NCBI GenBank assembly: GCA_964349065.1
Contig: CAYGEY010000017.1
Location: forward strand, 1 to 20,530
Origin: CAYGEY01 sp964349065
GTDB lineage: Bacteria; Patescibacteriota; Gracilibacteria; 1-14-2-50-48-13
Direction of reading: 5' to 3'
DNA length: 20,530 nt
Part shown: positions 13,583-20,481 of the stretch, one piece after another
Numbering within the stretch: position 1 is the stretch's first letter
Layout of the letters: each line of letters begins with the position of its first letter
Position numbers and translations under genes: made by a program
The notes under the pieces: generated by a model
Databases searched by the model: none
What the model was told of the DNA's origin: nothing
What the model saw: the letters and a program-made list of their open reading frames with translations, nothing else

Positions 13583-14815
13583 TTATAAGGTAAATAAAAC
13601 TATCTCTCTCCCCACCCACTGATCTTCCCGACTGTAGAGATATGTTTGATCATACGTATATTCATGAGTCTCTCGCCGATCCATTTGGTGATACAGTTCC
13701 TTAGGAATCAAAGGCATCACACTGCCTCCTATTTTTTGTATATTCGTAAGGACGCTTTGAAGCCGTCCTTCCTGCTTCAAACTTGGATAATAAGGAAGAA
13801 GAAGACATACAACTGTTCCCTTTTTTAGACCACTTTTCATAGAATAAATCAAATCAGCATATATTTCTTCAAGCTTAATTTTCTCTGCAAAAAAGTCTTC
13901 TTTACGTGGAGCATGGGTAAAATTCTTCCCTAAATACCCTTCCGTACAAATACATAATAATGGATATTTTTTCTGCATCTCTTCAAATATTTCAGGTTTC
14001 GTTGCATCAGCAACAAAAAGTTCACAAGTGTGTCCCGTACCTAGTAATCTCTTGTACCAAGCTACATTTTCTCTACTTTTCTCCACCATCCCTTCATCAA
14101 TATCACTTCCTAATGACAATTTTCGCTCCCGAATTGCCTCCATCAAGAGCACACCCGAACCACAAAACGGATCCCATAAAACATGTTCCTTCGTGATATA
14201 TGGACTTAGTAACGAAATCATGATCTGTGCAAGTTTAGGCGGCAACATCCCTGTACGCATATCCCGCACCGGCTTTTCCATATCTCGCTTTGTATATTCA
14301 TTAATATTTTGTATCCACAATGATCGCCCGATATACACATATTGACCTTTCTGGCACAAAATCAGTTCAAATCCCTTTTGAAGCACTTTTTCAGAAAGCA
14401 GCCTAGCTGTTGGTACATTTTTATTCGTGTCCCTATGGATAAACCTCGCTTTTATCCCTTTGCCCTCCAATAATCGTTTCACTTCTGATAATAACGGCAT
14501 CTGATATTTTTTATACATTCCATACACATTGATCGCATATGGATATTTACCACTTCCGCCTTCAAAATCAGTAATTTCCCCTACGATTTCTTTCACATAT
14601 TCAATGATTTTTTCCTTATCAACCACTTTCAAAACCTCAAAATACTTCTGAACTCCACCCATATTTTGCAAACTTTGTGAAATATCTACCCCTTCAAACA
14701 CACAAAACTCCCTATCCCAGCTAATGATTTTTGCACTGTTGTTAGACCTCGACAACACTTCCGCAGTTGACAGCAAACTATTGCGTCCTAATATCACCCC
14801 ATATATTTTATTCAT
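13583..14815 (-). CDS. Trm11/TrmG10-like SAM-dependent methyltransferase (probably tRNA)
   Basis: 410-aa protein of the UPF0020/Trm11 type. The N-terminal YGVILGRNSLLSTAEVL (5-21) resembles the start of archaeal tRNA G10 methyltransferases; a THUMP-like middle (about 60-160) precedes a methyltransferase domain introduced by RDMRTGMLPPKLAQIM (185-200). SAM-binding motif I is WDPFCGSGVLLMEA (214-227), motif II GSDID (236-240), motif III FVADAT (267-272). Where the family's (N/D)PP(Y/F) catalytic motif is expected, this protein has CTEGYLG (290-296). Relatives methylate guanine N2 in tRNA, which would be the best guess, but the altered motif leaves the target open. The ATG is only 9 bases from the ATG of the divergent gene, so its promoter must lie within that gene or the message must be nearly leaderless. 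Confidence 0.8.
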   Translation of the reverse strand: MNKIYGVILGRNSLLSTAEVLSRSNNSAKIISWDREFCVFEGVDISQSLQNMGGVQKYFEVLKVVDKEKIIEYVKEIVGEITDFEGGSGKYPYAINVYGMYKKYQMPLLSEVKRLLEGKGIKARFIHRDTNKNVPTARLLSEKVLQKGFELILCQKGQYVYIGRSLWIQNINEYTKRDMEKPVRDMRTGMLPPKLAQIMISLLSPYITKEHVLWDPFCGSGVLLMEAIRERKLSLGSDIDEGMVEKSRENVAWYKRLLGTGHTCELFVADATKPEIFEEMQKKYPLLCICTEGYLGKNFTHAPRKEDFFAEKIKLEEIYADLIYSMKSGLKKGTVVCLLLPYYPSLKQEGRLQSVLTNIQKIGGSVMPLIPKELYHQMDRRETHEYTYDQTYLYSREDQWVGREIVLFTL

Positions 14816-14824
14816 AGTATTTTT

Positions 14825-15316
14825 ATGATATCTTTTTCTACATTACTCGAAAAAAACTGGGCGCAAAAGACTTTTCTGATAATCAACCTCATTTCATGCT
14901 TGTATCTCGGGTATACTTTAGGCCAAATAAAAAATAATTCCGAAAAAAATACACCAACTGCTATTCCTACGTTTACAAGTACTGATATCAACCCGAAGAT
15001 AGCAACAATATCAGTATTAGGTATCTATGATCACACATTGTATGCAACGAGCACCGGCGGGCCACTCCGTCTTGTGTCAGACTCAAATACATATACTCCA
15101 CAAGAAGATACTCCTTTTGGATTATACCTCCCCGAAAACCCTGATCTTGCAAAAACAACATCCGAGATTTATGACAATCCCTGCATTCTTATGGCTTCCC
15201 CAACAGGAAAATACGTCTATCTCAAAAACTCACCAAAGGCAGACAACCTCAAAGAACCAAAATGTTTTACATCACTTTCAGAGGCGATGGATGCAGGATA
15301 TATATTAAAAGAATAG
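14825..15316 (+). CDS. Membrane-anchored small protein of unknown function
   Basis: 163 aa. One hydrophobic segment at about 15-34 (KTFLIINLISCLYLGYTLG) acts as signal anchor, followed by a low-complexity Thr/Pro/Ser linker (NTPTAIPTFTSTD, about 42-55) and an extracytoplasmic domain. The last 35 residues (KYVYLKNSPKADNL, then KCFTSLSEAMDAGYIL) resemble the end of short Ada metal-binding-like or SH3-type domains often found at the C-terminus of secreted Patescibacteria proteins, where F-x-S/T-x-x-E-A-x-x-A-G-Y is typical; this comparison is from memory. Two Cys (in NPCIL and PKCF) could pair. Divergent from the Trm11-like gene with 9 bases between start codons. Element copy A begins 6 bases after its stop. 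Confidence 0.6.
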   Translation: MISFSTLLEKNWAQKTFLIINLISCLYLGYTLGQIKNNSEKNTPTAIPTFTSTDINPKIATISVLGIYDHTLYATSTGGPLRLVSDSNTYTPQEDTPFGLYLPENPDLAKTTSEIYDNPCILMASPTGKYVYLKNSPKADNLKEPKCFTSLSEAMDAGYILKE

Positions 15317-15321
15317 CTTAA

Positions 15322-15441
15322 GAAACTCTGATAACTGCATATTTCTTCGTCGTTATCATCATTCATTCCTCGCAGTAGTTACCACTACAGCTGCGTCAGT
15401 CACTCTTCAACTCCTTGAACTATACTATTTATCAGAGTTTC
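15322..15441 (-). repeat. Structured inverted-repeat element, copy A
   Basis: 120-bp element bounded by a perfect 13-bp terminal inverted repeat, GAAACTCTGATAA (15322-15334) / TTATCAGAGTTTC (15429-15441). An apical hairpin in the middle is CGCAGTAGT / ACTA..CTGCG. Read on the minus strand it aligns along its whole length with copy B at 17067-17188 (about 80% by eye), including TAGTTC, GACGCAGCTGTAGTG, AACTACTGCGAGGA and CGACGAAGAAATATGC. It fills most of the gap before the glycosyltransferase gene and is richer in G+C than its surroundings. No coding capacity or transposase is visible. It could be a MITE-like mobile element or a structured RNA. Confidence 0.85.
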
Positions 15442-15442
15442 C

Positions 15443-15470
15443 TTTACTTGATGGAAACCATTCCTAATAT
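15443..15470 (+). promoter_or_regulatory. Putative promoter of the glycosyltransferase gene
   Basis: TTTACT (15443-15448), 16-base spacer, TAATAT (15465-15470): 4/6 and 4/6. The -35 abuts the right end of element copy A; the same TTTACTT abuts the right end of copy B. Confidence 0.35.
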
Positions 15471-15497
15471 AGTCGCAGTAAAAATTATAAAACATCT

Positions 15498-17057
15498 GTG
15501 ACTTTTTTTGAGAAATTTGAAAAATTACCGGCGATCATTTCATGGACATTCCTCCTGGGACCTTTTATTTTCATAAAATTTTATCCTGAGGCTGTTGCCA
15601 TTTTCTTTATCATCTTCACACTTTTCTGGCTTCTACAGGGGCTTTCCTATTCATATTTTCTCCTTCGCAGTTATATTGTCTACAAAAAACAAGAAGCACA
15701 AGACTGGGAGCAGATCCAAAACAATGTACGAACAGTTCCACACATAGATACATACCTCTACCAGTATACAAACCAAGCAGAGCTCTCTCAAATATCTAAA
15801 AAAAATATAAATGACGTAACACACATTGTTATAATAGCTACGTATAAAGAACCATACGAAATTTTGCATGACACTATGCTTGCTTTGCAGCAATCAAGAA
15901 CAAATAAAGAGAAAATCTTTATCATATTTGCACTGGAACAAAGGGACGAAGAAAATGCAATGAAGAATATTGCACAATTAAAACTTCACTTTTTACCGAC
16001 TCTTCCAAATATTTTTTATGCACTTCATCCAAAAGACACACCCGGAGAGATAGTCGGTAAAGGAAGTAATATCACATTTGCAGCAAAAACTCTCATTCCT
16101 AACCTCATCAGTACGTATAAAATAAATCAGGACTTAGCGATAGTCACAACACTCGATGCTGACAATATTGTCCATCCGGATTATTTTTCGGTTCTCACCT
16201 ACACATTTCTTAGAACTCCTCAAAATCAACGACAATTGTTTAGCTACCAACCCCTCCCCTTTCTCTACAATAATTATTGGAAAGTTCCAATTTTCGTACG
16301 GCTCGTAGCAATCTCTTCAACATTTTGGCATCTTATCGAATCATCTCGCAGAGACAGACTTCGCAATTTTTCCGCACATGCACAGCCACTCAGTTCTCTT
16401 ATAAAAATAGACTATTGGTCTAAAATCACAATCGTTGAGGATGGCCACCAATTTTGGAGATCATATACACATTTTAAGGGCAATTATGGTGTTATACCGC
16501 TATATATCCCAATTTACCAAGATGCAGTAGAAAAAGAAAAATATTGGCAAACGCTCAAGGCTCAGTATATCCAACTTCGCAGATGGGCCCACGGTGCAGA
16601 GGATGTGGGATATCTTTCCCAAAAGCTTTTTCAGAAAAATAGTACACTTCCATTCTGGAAAACACTTCTGTACTTAATTCGTCTCATTCAATGTCATGTC
16701 ATGTGGGCAACTGCACCTGTTCTCCTTATGTTTTCCACACAAATTTTTTCAATTTTTTCTCCATCTTTTGCGACATCTCCAATTTTCTACAACTTCGACC
16801 ATATCTTAAAAATATACTTCTCCGTCGCAGTCATTGGTATTGTTATCTCTATTTGGATGTCATTTCTACTTTTACCCAAGCCACCACGTGAAGAAACTCT
16901 ATATAAAAGAATTCTCCTTTGGGCAAGCATCATTCTGCAGTGGTTCCTCCTTCCGATTACCACCATTATTCTCTCATCAATTCCTGCAATTGAAGCCCAG
17001 ACCCGCATTCTTTTCGGGAAAAAAGTGGCTTTTGTAGTGACTGAAAAAAGAAGATAA
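15498..17057 (+). CDS. Membrane glycosyltransferase, family 2 (processive type)
   Basis: 519-aa inner-membrane glycosyltransferase with two N-terminal membrane helices (about 12-60), a cytoplasmic GT-A domain and about four C-terminal helices (about 395-500). Catalytic motifs: VIIATYKEP (111-119) for the nucleotide-sugar, GKGSNITFAAK (about 186-196), TTLDADN with the metal-binding DAD, IVEDGHQFWRS with the catalytic-base ED, and QLRRWAHGAED with the Q-x-x-R-W signature of processive synthases such as cellulose or hyaluronan synthase. It therefore probably makes or extends an envelope or extracellular polysaccharide; the sugar is unknown. The start is GTG at 15498: no ATG or TTG precedes it in this frame after the stop at 15465, and no Shine-Dalgarno is seen. 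The gene is alone and framed by inverted copies of the same repeat element. Confidence 0.88.
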   Translation: MTFFEKFEKLPAIISWTFLLGPFIFIKFYPEAVAIFFIIFTLFWLLQGLSYSYFLLRSYIVYKKQEAQDWEQIQNNVRTVPHIDTYLYQYTNQAELSQISKKNINDVTHIVIIATYKEPYEILHDTMLALQQSRTNKEKIFIIFALEQRDEENAMKNIAQLKLHFLPTLPNIFYALHPKDTPGEIVGKGSNITFAAKTLIPNLISTYKINQDLAIVTTLDADNIVHPDYFSVLTYTFLRTPQNQRQLFSYQPLPFLYNNYWKVPIFVRLVAISSTFWHLIESSRRDRLRNFSAHAQPLSSLIKIDYWSKITIVEDGHQFWRSYTHFKGNYGVIPLYIPIYQDAVEKEKYWQTLKAQYIQLRRWAHGAEDVGYLSQKLFQKNSTLPFWKTLLYLIRLIQCHVMWATAPVLLMFSTQIFSIFSPSFATSPIFYNFDHILKIYFSVAVIGIVISIWMSFLLLPKPPREETLYKRILLWASIILQWFLLPITTIILSSIPAIEAQTRILFGKKVAFVVTEKRR

Positions 17058-17066
17058 CACACCTTG

Positions 17067-17188
17067 GGAAACTTTAATAAATGTTATAGTTCTAGGAGTC
17101 AAGGAACGAGTAACGCAGCTGTAGTGTTAACTACTGCGAGGAGCGAATGACGCTGACGACGAAGAAATATGCATTTATTAGAGTTTCC
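17067..17188 (+). repeat. Structured inverted-repeat element, copy B
   Basis: 122-bp element with 17-bp ends, GGAAACTTTAATAAATG (17067-17083) / CATTTATTAGAGTTTCC (17172-17188), pairing throughout with one T-G wobble on the plus strand. The central hairpin is CGCAGCTGTAGTGTTAAC...CTGCG (17114-17138), flanked by the near-direct repeats AGGAACGAGTAACGC and AGGAGCGAATGACGC. Its core is the reverse complement of copy A. Compared with A, one outer-stem pair has changed from G-C to A-T on both arms. It begins 9 bases after the glycosyltransferase stop. Confidence 0.85.
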
Positions 17189-17217
17189 TTTACTTAACGC
17201 CACTGTTTTAATAGAAT
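17189..17217 (+). promoter_or_regulatory. Putative promoter of tRNA-Leu and obgE
   Basis: TTTACT (17189-17194, 4/6), 17-base spacer, TAGAAT (17212-17217, 5/6), with the start expected about 9 bases before the tRNA. The -35 directly touches element copy B. Confidence 0.5.
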
Positions 17218-17232
17218 ACACCTGTTCACTTC

Positions 17233-17321
17233 GCCCGGATGGTGAAATTGGTAGACACGCAGGACTTAAAATCCTGTTTCGCTAAAACGAAGTGTGGGTT
17301 CGACTCCCACTCCGGGCACCA
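17233..17321 (+). tRNA. tRNA-Leu (anticodon TAA)
   Basis: 89-base class II tRNA: acceptor GCCCGGA/TCCGGGC, anticodon stem CAGGA/TCCTG with loop CTTAAAA (anticodon 17267-17269), a long variable arm built around TTTCGC...GCGAAG-like pairing (TTCG/CGAA), T arm GTGGG TTCGACT CCCAC, discriminator A and encoded CCA. It reads UUA. Confidence 0.96.
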
Positions 17322-17342
17322 AAATATTTATAAACAAACACC

Positions 17343-18626
17343 ATGTTCTGCGACGAATTAGTCATCACAGCGATTTCCGGAAAAGGAGGAGACGGAGCGG
17401 TATCATATAGGAGAGAGAAATACATCCCCAAAGGAGGTCCGGATGGTGGAGATGGGGGCCAAGGAGGCTCGGTTTTTTTAGAGCTTAATACAAATCTAAG
17501 TACATTGTACCATCTAAAGCACAAACATTTCTTCAAAGCACACGACGGAAACCGCGGAGAGGATAACGATAAACATGGAAAAAACGGTGAAGATATCAGC
17601 GTACAAGTTCCAGAAGGTACCCTCGTGTATGATGCAGATACAAACGAACTTCTTCATGATATCTCAGTAGACACGCCAAAATACTTGATAGCTCCCGGAG
17701 GACGTGGAGGTTATGGTAATGCCCATTTCACCTCATCAACCCGCCAAGCTCCTGATTTTGCTGAACTTGGAGATACATCTACTGAAAAAAAATTACGTCT
17801 TGAACTAAAACTCGTTGCCGACATCGGCATCATTGGACTCCCTTCACGAGGAAAATCCACACTCATCTCGGTAATCTCAGCTGCAAAACCAAAAATAGCC
17901 GCATATGATTTCACAACACTTGTCCCAAACCTTGGCGTAGTCTCACACAGGGACACCAATTTCGTTGTCTGTGATATTCCGGGACTTATCGAAGGTGCAT
18001 CAGAGGGCAAAGGCCTTGGACATGAATTTTTACGACATGTCGAGCGCACACGAATGCTTATTCACCTTTTAGATGCAGGACGACTTGACCATATCGTGAC
18101 GGACATGCAAACCATCAATAATGAACTAGCGAAATATTCTGAGAAACTTGCTAAACTCCCGCAAACGATTGTGATAAACAAATCCGATCTCATTGATAAA
18201 GATTTGGAATCCGAAATAACGTTGCTCTTTAAAAGAGAAAAAATCAAAGCTCCGATATTCTATATTTCCGCAGCCACACATGAGGGCATTCAAGTATTAC
18301 TCGACCACCTGTTAGTATTCCTCAAAACACATCCAAAAGAAATAACATCGGGACCAACCCTTGAAGATGTCATCATCCTCCGCCCACTGGAAGAAGATGA
18401 TTCATGGAAGATTTCTAAAGATGAAACTGGCCGCACACAGATCACAGGAGATCGTATCGAACAAATCGCTCGTATGACAGACATGTCCAAAACCGGAAGC
18501 ACCAACAGAGTTTTGGATATACTGCAAAAACGAGGAATTATGCAACGATTAAAAAAATTGGGCTTCCAAGATGGAGATCCAATTTCTATTGCTGGAAAGA
18601 CGTTTTATTATGAAGAGGAAATATAG
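17343..18626 (+). CDS. obgE: GTPase Obg (CgtA)
   Basis: 427-aa Obg GTPase, which acts in late assembly of the large ribosomal subunit and in stress control. Glycine-rich Obg fold at 1-158 (GKGGDGAVSYRREKYIPKGG). GTPase motifs: G1 GLPSRGKST (165-173), DFTT (189-192, usual PFTT), G3 DIPG (211-214), G4 NKSD (279-282), G5 ISAAT (308-312). The C-terminal OCT domain is present at about 345-427 (ITGDRIEQIARMTDM ... FQDGDPISIAGKTFYYEEE, in part). The Walker A normally reads GxPNxGKST, so N-to-S at the fourth position together with the P-to-D switch change is unusual, though the GKST core is intact. The ATG lies 21 bases after tRNA-Leu without a Shine-Dalgarno, probably on the same transcript. Confidence 0.96.
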   Translation: MFCDELVITAISGKGGDGAVSYRREKYIPKGGPDGGDGGQGGSVFLELNTNLSTLYHLKHKHFFKAHDGNRGEDNDKHGKNGEDISVQVPEGTLVYDADTNELLHDISVDTPKYLIAPGGRGGYGNAHFTSSTRQAPDFAELGDTSTEKKLRLELKLVADIGIIGLPSRGKSTLISVISAAKPKIAAYDFTTLVPNLGVVSHRDTNFVVCDIPGLIEGASEGKGLGHEFLRHVERTRMLIHLLDAGRLDHIVTDMQTINNELAKYSEKLAKLPQTIVINKSDLIDKDLESEITLLFKREKIKAPIFYISAATHEGIQVLLDHLLVFLKTHPKEITSGPTLEDVIILRPLEEDDSWKISKDETGRTQITGDRIEQIARMTDMSKTGSTNRVLDILQKRGIMQRLKKLGFQDGDPISIAGKTFYYEEEI

Positions 18627-18671
18627 TTCTACCCAAAACTTGAAGAAATTTTCAAAAGTAACACTTTCTCA

Positions 18672-18792
18672 AAATTGTTCAAAAGAGTAATAATTCAAGG
18701 CAGACAAAAAAAGTTTTCCGCAGCGTATACAGAAATACGAGAGGAAAAACTTTTTTTGGATAACGCAGAAGTATTGCTCTTTTCAACAATTT
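18672..18792 (+). repeat. Structured inverted-repeat element, diverged copy C
   Basis: 121-bp element filling the gap between convergent obgE and rny. Outer arms 18672-18692 and 18772-18792 pair at 19 of 21 positions; of the other two, one is a T-G wobble valid on the plus strand. In order inside: TTCAAGG, 18 bases, CGCAG, apical hairpin CGTAT/ATACG (18724-18739), GAGGA, 13 bases, GGATAACGCAGAAGTATTGC. This order and spacing match copies A and B (TTCAAGG, 17 bases, CGCAG, hairpin, GAGGA, 9 bases, GATAACGACGAAG, AAATATGC in A), although the outer-stem sequence is different. Homology is therefore likely but diverged. Confidence 0.7.
18706..18757. terminator. Bidirectional terminator inside element C
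   Basis: Inner stem AAAAAAAGTTTTCC (18706-18719) / GGAAAAACTTTTTTT (18743-18757), one bulged base, capped by the CGTAT/ATACG hairpin. It ends in a run of seven T on the plus strand and, read the other way, seven T on the minus strand, so it can stop both obgE and rny transcripts. Confidence 0.7.
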
Positions 18793-20313
18793 TTACCTAG
18801 CAAATTCGATTACTCTGTTTTCACGTATCACATTCACTTTAATTTCCCCCGGATACTGCAACTCACCCTCAATCTTCGTGGCAATATTTTTCGCTAGCGT
18901 CAGTGCCTCCAAATCAGATACCTCTTCAGGGTTCACAAACACACGAACCTCTCGACCTGCCTGAATAGCATACACATGAGCAACTCCTTCAAAACTCCCA
19001 GCAACTGCCTCAAGATCAAGCAATCTCTTGATATAATTTTCTATACTATCTGACCTCGCTCCCGGACGAGCCCCGGAAATTGCATCAGCCGCCATGACCA
19101 AATGAGCCTCAAGCGACCCCTGTGGTACTTCATTGTGATGCGCCTCCACACAATTCACGAGTTTTTCATCCATACCAAATTTACGCAAAATCGCAGCACC
19201 AATGATCGCATGTGAACCTTCGATTTCATGCGTCACAGCCTTACCGATATCATGAAAGAATCCGGCAATTTTTGCTAACTTCACATCAGCACCAACTTCA
19301 GCCGCAAGAGAAGAGGCCAAATATGCTACCTCCATACAATGCTTCAAGACATTCTGTCCATAACTGGTTCGAAAACGCATTCGACCCGCAAGCTTCACCA
19401 AGTTCGGATGAATACCCGTAATCCCAAGCTCCATCAACGCTTTTTCACCAAACTCTACAACTAATTCCTCTGTATCCTGCTTCACTTTTTCTACCACTTC
19501 CTCAATTCGCGCCGGATGTATTCGCCCATCCTCAAGCAACGTTTCAAGAGACTTCTTTGCGACAAACCTTCGCATCAAATCAAATCCTGAAATCAAAATA
19601 GATCCAGGCGTATCATCCACGATCACATCAACACCAGTCAGCCTCTCAAAAGTATTAATATTTCGCCCTTCTCGCCCGATGATCCGACCTTTCATATCGT
19701 CATCTGGGATGTTCACGATAGTCGCCATCGACTCACTCGCCACCTCATTTGCATATTTCTGTATTGCCAACGTCAACATATTCTTTGCTTTTTTATCAGT
19801 CTCCTGCTCAGCGCGCTCCTCCATTTTTTTGATATGTGCAAGGATTGCTGGTTCAAACTCAGCTTCATATTTTTTCAAAAGCACATCCTTCGCATCCTCT
19901 TTTTTAAGTCCGGAAATACGCTCCAACTCCGTTTTTGCTTTTTCTTCCACTACCTTTACAGCCTCTTCCTGTTTTTTCAGTTCCTCCACTTTCTCTTCTA
20001 ATTTATTTCTTGATTCATCCAACTTCTCCAATTTCTGATCCAACTGCTCCTCACGAGAAATGAGCCTTTTTTCAATCCCGTCAATTTTTTCCCTCCTTGC
20101 TTTTTCATCTTCCTTTAATTCCCGATCAATACGTTCAGCCTCTTTCCTCGCAGCATCCAAAATACCGGACTTCTTTTCTTCTGCCTCACGAATCATCTTA
20201 CTTGCAGCATCTCCAGCATTTTTCTCAGTATTCTTTATCTTAGACTGCATAACAAAAGCACCGGCGCCTCCTCCAGCAACCAGACCCAGAACAATAAAAA
20301 TTATTTCATTCAT
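18793..20313 (-). CDS. rny: Ribonuclease Y
   Basis: Membrane-anchored endoribonuclease that starts mRNA decay, 506 aa, typical length about 520. N-terminal membrane helix 4-23 (IIFIVLGLVAGGGAGAFVMQ), then a long charged coiled coil (about 30-190) responsible for oligomerisation, a KH RNA-binding domain with GRIIGREGRN (209-218), and an HD domain whose metal-binding HD is H354-D355 (FFHDIGKAV), preceded by MRFRTSYGQNVLKHC (312-326). All key residues are intact. It stands alone, convergent with obgE. The start ATG at 20313 has no Shine-Dalgarno (context ACAAGTACATT). No RNase E-like gene is seen in this window. Confidence 0.97.
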   Translation of the reverse strand: MNEIIFIVLGLVAGGGAGAFVMQSKIKNTEKNAGDAASKMIREAEEKKSGILDAARKEAERIDRELKEDEKARREKIDGIEKRLISREEQLDQKLEKLDESRNKLEEKVEELKKQEEAVKVVEEKAKTELERISGLKKEDAKDVLLKKYEAEFEPAILAHIKKMEERAEQETDKKAKNMLTLAIQKYANEVASESMATIVNIPDDDMKGRIIGREGRNINTFERLTGVDVIVDDTPGSILISGFDLMRRFVAKKSLETLLEDGRIHPARIEEVVEKVKQDTEELVVEFGEKALMELGITGIHPNLVKLAGRMRFRTSYGQNVLKHCMEVAYLASSLAAEVGADVKLAKIAGFFHDIGKAVTHEIEGSHAIIGAAILRKFGMDEKLVNCVEAHHNEVPQGSLEAHLVMAADAISGARPGARSDSIENYIKRLLDLEAVAGSFEGVAHVYAIQAGREVRVFVNPEEVSDLEALTLAKNIATKIEGELQYPGEIKVNVIRENRVIEFAR

Positions 20314-20331
20314 AATGTACTTGTAATTAAT

Positions 20332-20417
20332 GTGAAAGCACTTGATTTACAACGCAGTAGAACTTATGCTAAGACAAAATAATATGCCAAAAATATACTA
20401 CTGCCGAAACCTTTCAC
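20332..20417. repeat. Nested inverted repeat upstream of rny
   Basis: Outer arms GTGAAAG (20332-20338) / CTTTCAC (20411-20417) enclose inner arms GCAGTAG (20354-20360) / CTACTGC (20398-20404). The two 7-bp pairs are nested in the manner of the longer elements, and the inner arm repeats the CGCAGTAG of their core. It is shorter and weaker, so chance is possible. It lies 18 bases upstream of the rny start. Confidence 0.4.
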
Positions 20418-20481
20418 GAAAGTTATTCTAAGTGAATATAGAAAGAAACGAAACAAAAGTCAAAGAATATGCTCAAAGTAA

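Noticed and set aside
14028..14345. 105-aa plus-strand frame
   Set aside because: Antisense to the methyltransferase domain of the Trm11-like gene, with no start signal of its own.
15322..17188. CRISPR array or tandem repeat
   Set aside because: The repeated units are about 120 bp, two in number, inverted, and separated by a gene. No short regularly spaced direct repeats occur anywhere in the window.
17282..17536. 84-aa minus-strand frame starting in obgE and ending in tRNA-Leu
   Set aside because: Antisense to a clear tRNA and to the conserved Obg N-terminal domain; its C-terminal sequence is again the typical tRNA artefact.
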